A DNA stretch of 64,000 nt from an uncultured Sphingomonadaceae bacterium (GTDB taxonomy: Bacteria > Pseudomonadota > Alphaproteobacteria > Sphingomonadales > Sphingomonadaceae), in NCBI GenBank assembly GCA_947497455.1, contig CANMGU010000001.1, positions 992,001 to 1,056,000 of the forward strand. The letters run 5' to 3'. This document shows, piece by piece, positions 63,360-64,000 of this stretch. The position numbers and the translations under genes are program-made. The notes under the pieces are model-generated. The model worked only from the letters and a program-made list of their open reading frames with translations, was not told where the DNA came from and made no database searches. Position 1 is the stretch's first letter; each line of letters starts with the position of its first letter.

Positions 63360-64000
63360 ATGACGATGAAAATTAAATCTACACTCACAGCCGGCGCAGC
63401 AATTCTGGCATTGCTGCCCAGTCAGGCTTTTGCAGCTCAGATTTCTAGCGAACAAGCAGCAGCGCTTTTGGAACGATTGAACCAGCTGGAGCAGGAAGTA
63501 GTGAGTCTCCGTGCGCAGCTTGGTAATGTGGAGACGGTGCAGCAAAAGCAAAGCGAACAGGTCGCCGCGGTTGAGAAAGTGGCGCAGACCAAAGAAAAGA
63601 CCAGCATCAATTTCAAGGGTGCTCCCGAAATCAAAACCGACGATGGTTGGAGCTTCAAACCGCGTGGTCGTATTCTCTATGATTTCAACAATCTTTCATC
63701 CGTGCCCTCGACAATTGATATTCCTGGCGAAGGCTTCTCCAACGAAGCACGCCGGGTTCGCTTGGGCGTTCAAGGTAAGATACCTGGTGGATTCGGCTAC
63801 AAACTTGAAGCCGATCTTCTGGATGGTGTGGAAATAACGGACGCCTATCTGGATTATAAAGACGGCGGTCTGACGGTGACTGTCGGGCAGCATAATACTT
63901 TCCAGTCGCTGGAAGAATTATCGAGCAGTAACGACACCAGTTTTATTGAACGATCAGCCTTTACCGATGCCTTCGGTTTTGAGCGTCAGGTCGGTATTTC
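63360..64000 (+). CDS. Phosphate-selective porin (OprO/OprP-like), 3' end outside window
   Basis: The visible 213 residues have a signal peptide (MTMKIKSTLTAGAAILALLP to AFAAQ). A coiled-coil linker (ALLERLNQLEQEVVSLRAQL) comes next, then the first strands of a porin barrel, including SFKPRGRILYDFN and FSNEARRVRLGVQGKIPGGF. This layout is typical of Porin_O_P proteins. ATG 63360 and ATG 63366 are both possible starts. The right edge cuts the gene. Confidence 0.88.
   Translation, partial: MTMKIKSTLTAGAAILALLPSQAFAAQISSEQAAALLERLNQLEQEVVSLRAQLGNVETVQQKQSEQVAAVEKVAQTKEKTSINFKGAPEIKTDDGWSFKPRGRILYDFNNLSSVPSTIDIPGEGFSNEARRVRLGVQGKIPGGFGYKLEADLLDGVEITDAYLDYKDGGLTVTVGQHNTFQSLEELSSSNDTSFIERSAFTDAFGFERQVGI

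Overview
The window is chromosomal DNA of an alphaproteobacterium, most likely a marine or aquatic member of the Sphingomonadales (Sphingorhabdus, Parasphingorhabdus or Sphingopyxis type). The evidence is gene content: TonB-dependent receptors in tandem, a PEPxxWA-CTERM protein, DUF2497 (PopZ-like), DUF2794, DUF2849 and DUF934 proteins, a Ros/MucR regulator, and the tsaB-rimI-fur-plsC-miaB-phoH-ybeY-corC cluster. Coding density is high. I found no insertion sequence, prophage, CRISPR array or rRNA operon. Three tRNA genes are present: Cys-GCA, Leu-CAA and Thr-UGU.

Layout. 1-4.7 kb (minus): S9 peptidase (cut by the left edge), PopZ-like protein, TolC, and an isoaspartyl methyltransferase-family protein. 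4.9-7.3 kb: tRNA-Cys, a serine hydrolase and a nucleotidyltransferase-like protein. 7.4-11.3 kb (minus): an assimilatory sulfate reduction operon, cobA/cysG-DUF2849-cysI-DUF934-cysH, whose genes overlap or nearly touch. 11.4-14.4 kb (minus): astD and selO. 14.4-20.4 kb (mostly plus): hydrolase, glycosyltransferase, a nitronate monooxygenase-like protein with a Cys cluster, PilZ protein, a three-copy intergenic repeat, GNAT protein, membrane protein and FkbM methyltransferase. 20.4-26.9 kb: amtB, hydroxyacid dehydrogenase, SH3 protein, PEP-CTERM protein, thiolase, prepilin peptidase and tRNA-Leu. 27-33 kb: two TonB-dependent receptors with near-identical terminators, then tRNA-Thr. 33-42 kb: a DWSGA-motif protein of unknown function, a mechanosensitive channel, a rarA-led overlapping cluster, a membrane protein, a glycosyltransferase and a MOSC protein. 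42-50.1 kb (minus): the conserved housekeeping run from nfu through tsaB, fur and miaB to corC. 50.2-54.3 kb: M16 protease, redoxin lipoprotein and GFA protein. 54.3-57.8 kb (minus): hslV and hslU separated by a DAAO-like gene, then a small secreted protein. 58-64 kb: small protein, MFS transporter, pgsA-moaD-moaE, oxyR, cysE-DUF2794 and a porin cut by the right edge.

The most notable observation is the gene between hslV and hslU. Its order of motifs is that of a circularly permuted D-amino-acid-oxidase-type flavoprotein: the C-terminal block of the family (GxRPxR and HNYGHGG) precedes the Rossmann GxGxxG motif. It also carries a twin-arginine/lipobox signal. Secondary observations are the Cys cluster in the nitronate monooxygenase-like protein, the triple repeat upstream of the GNAT gene, and a terminator lying inside the 3' end of the convergent M16 coding region.
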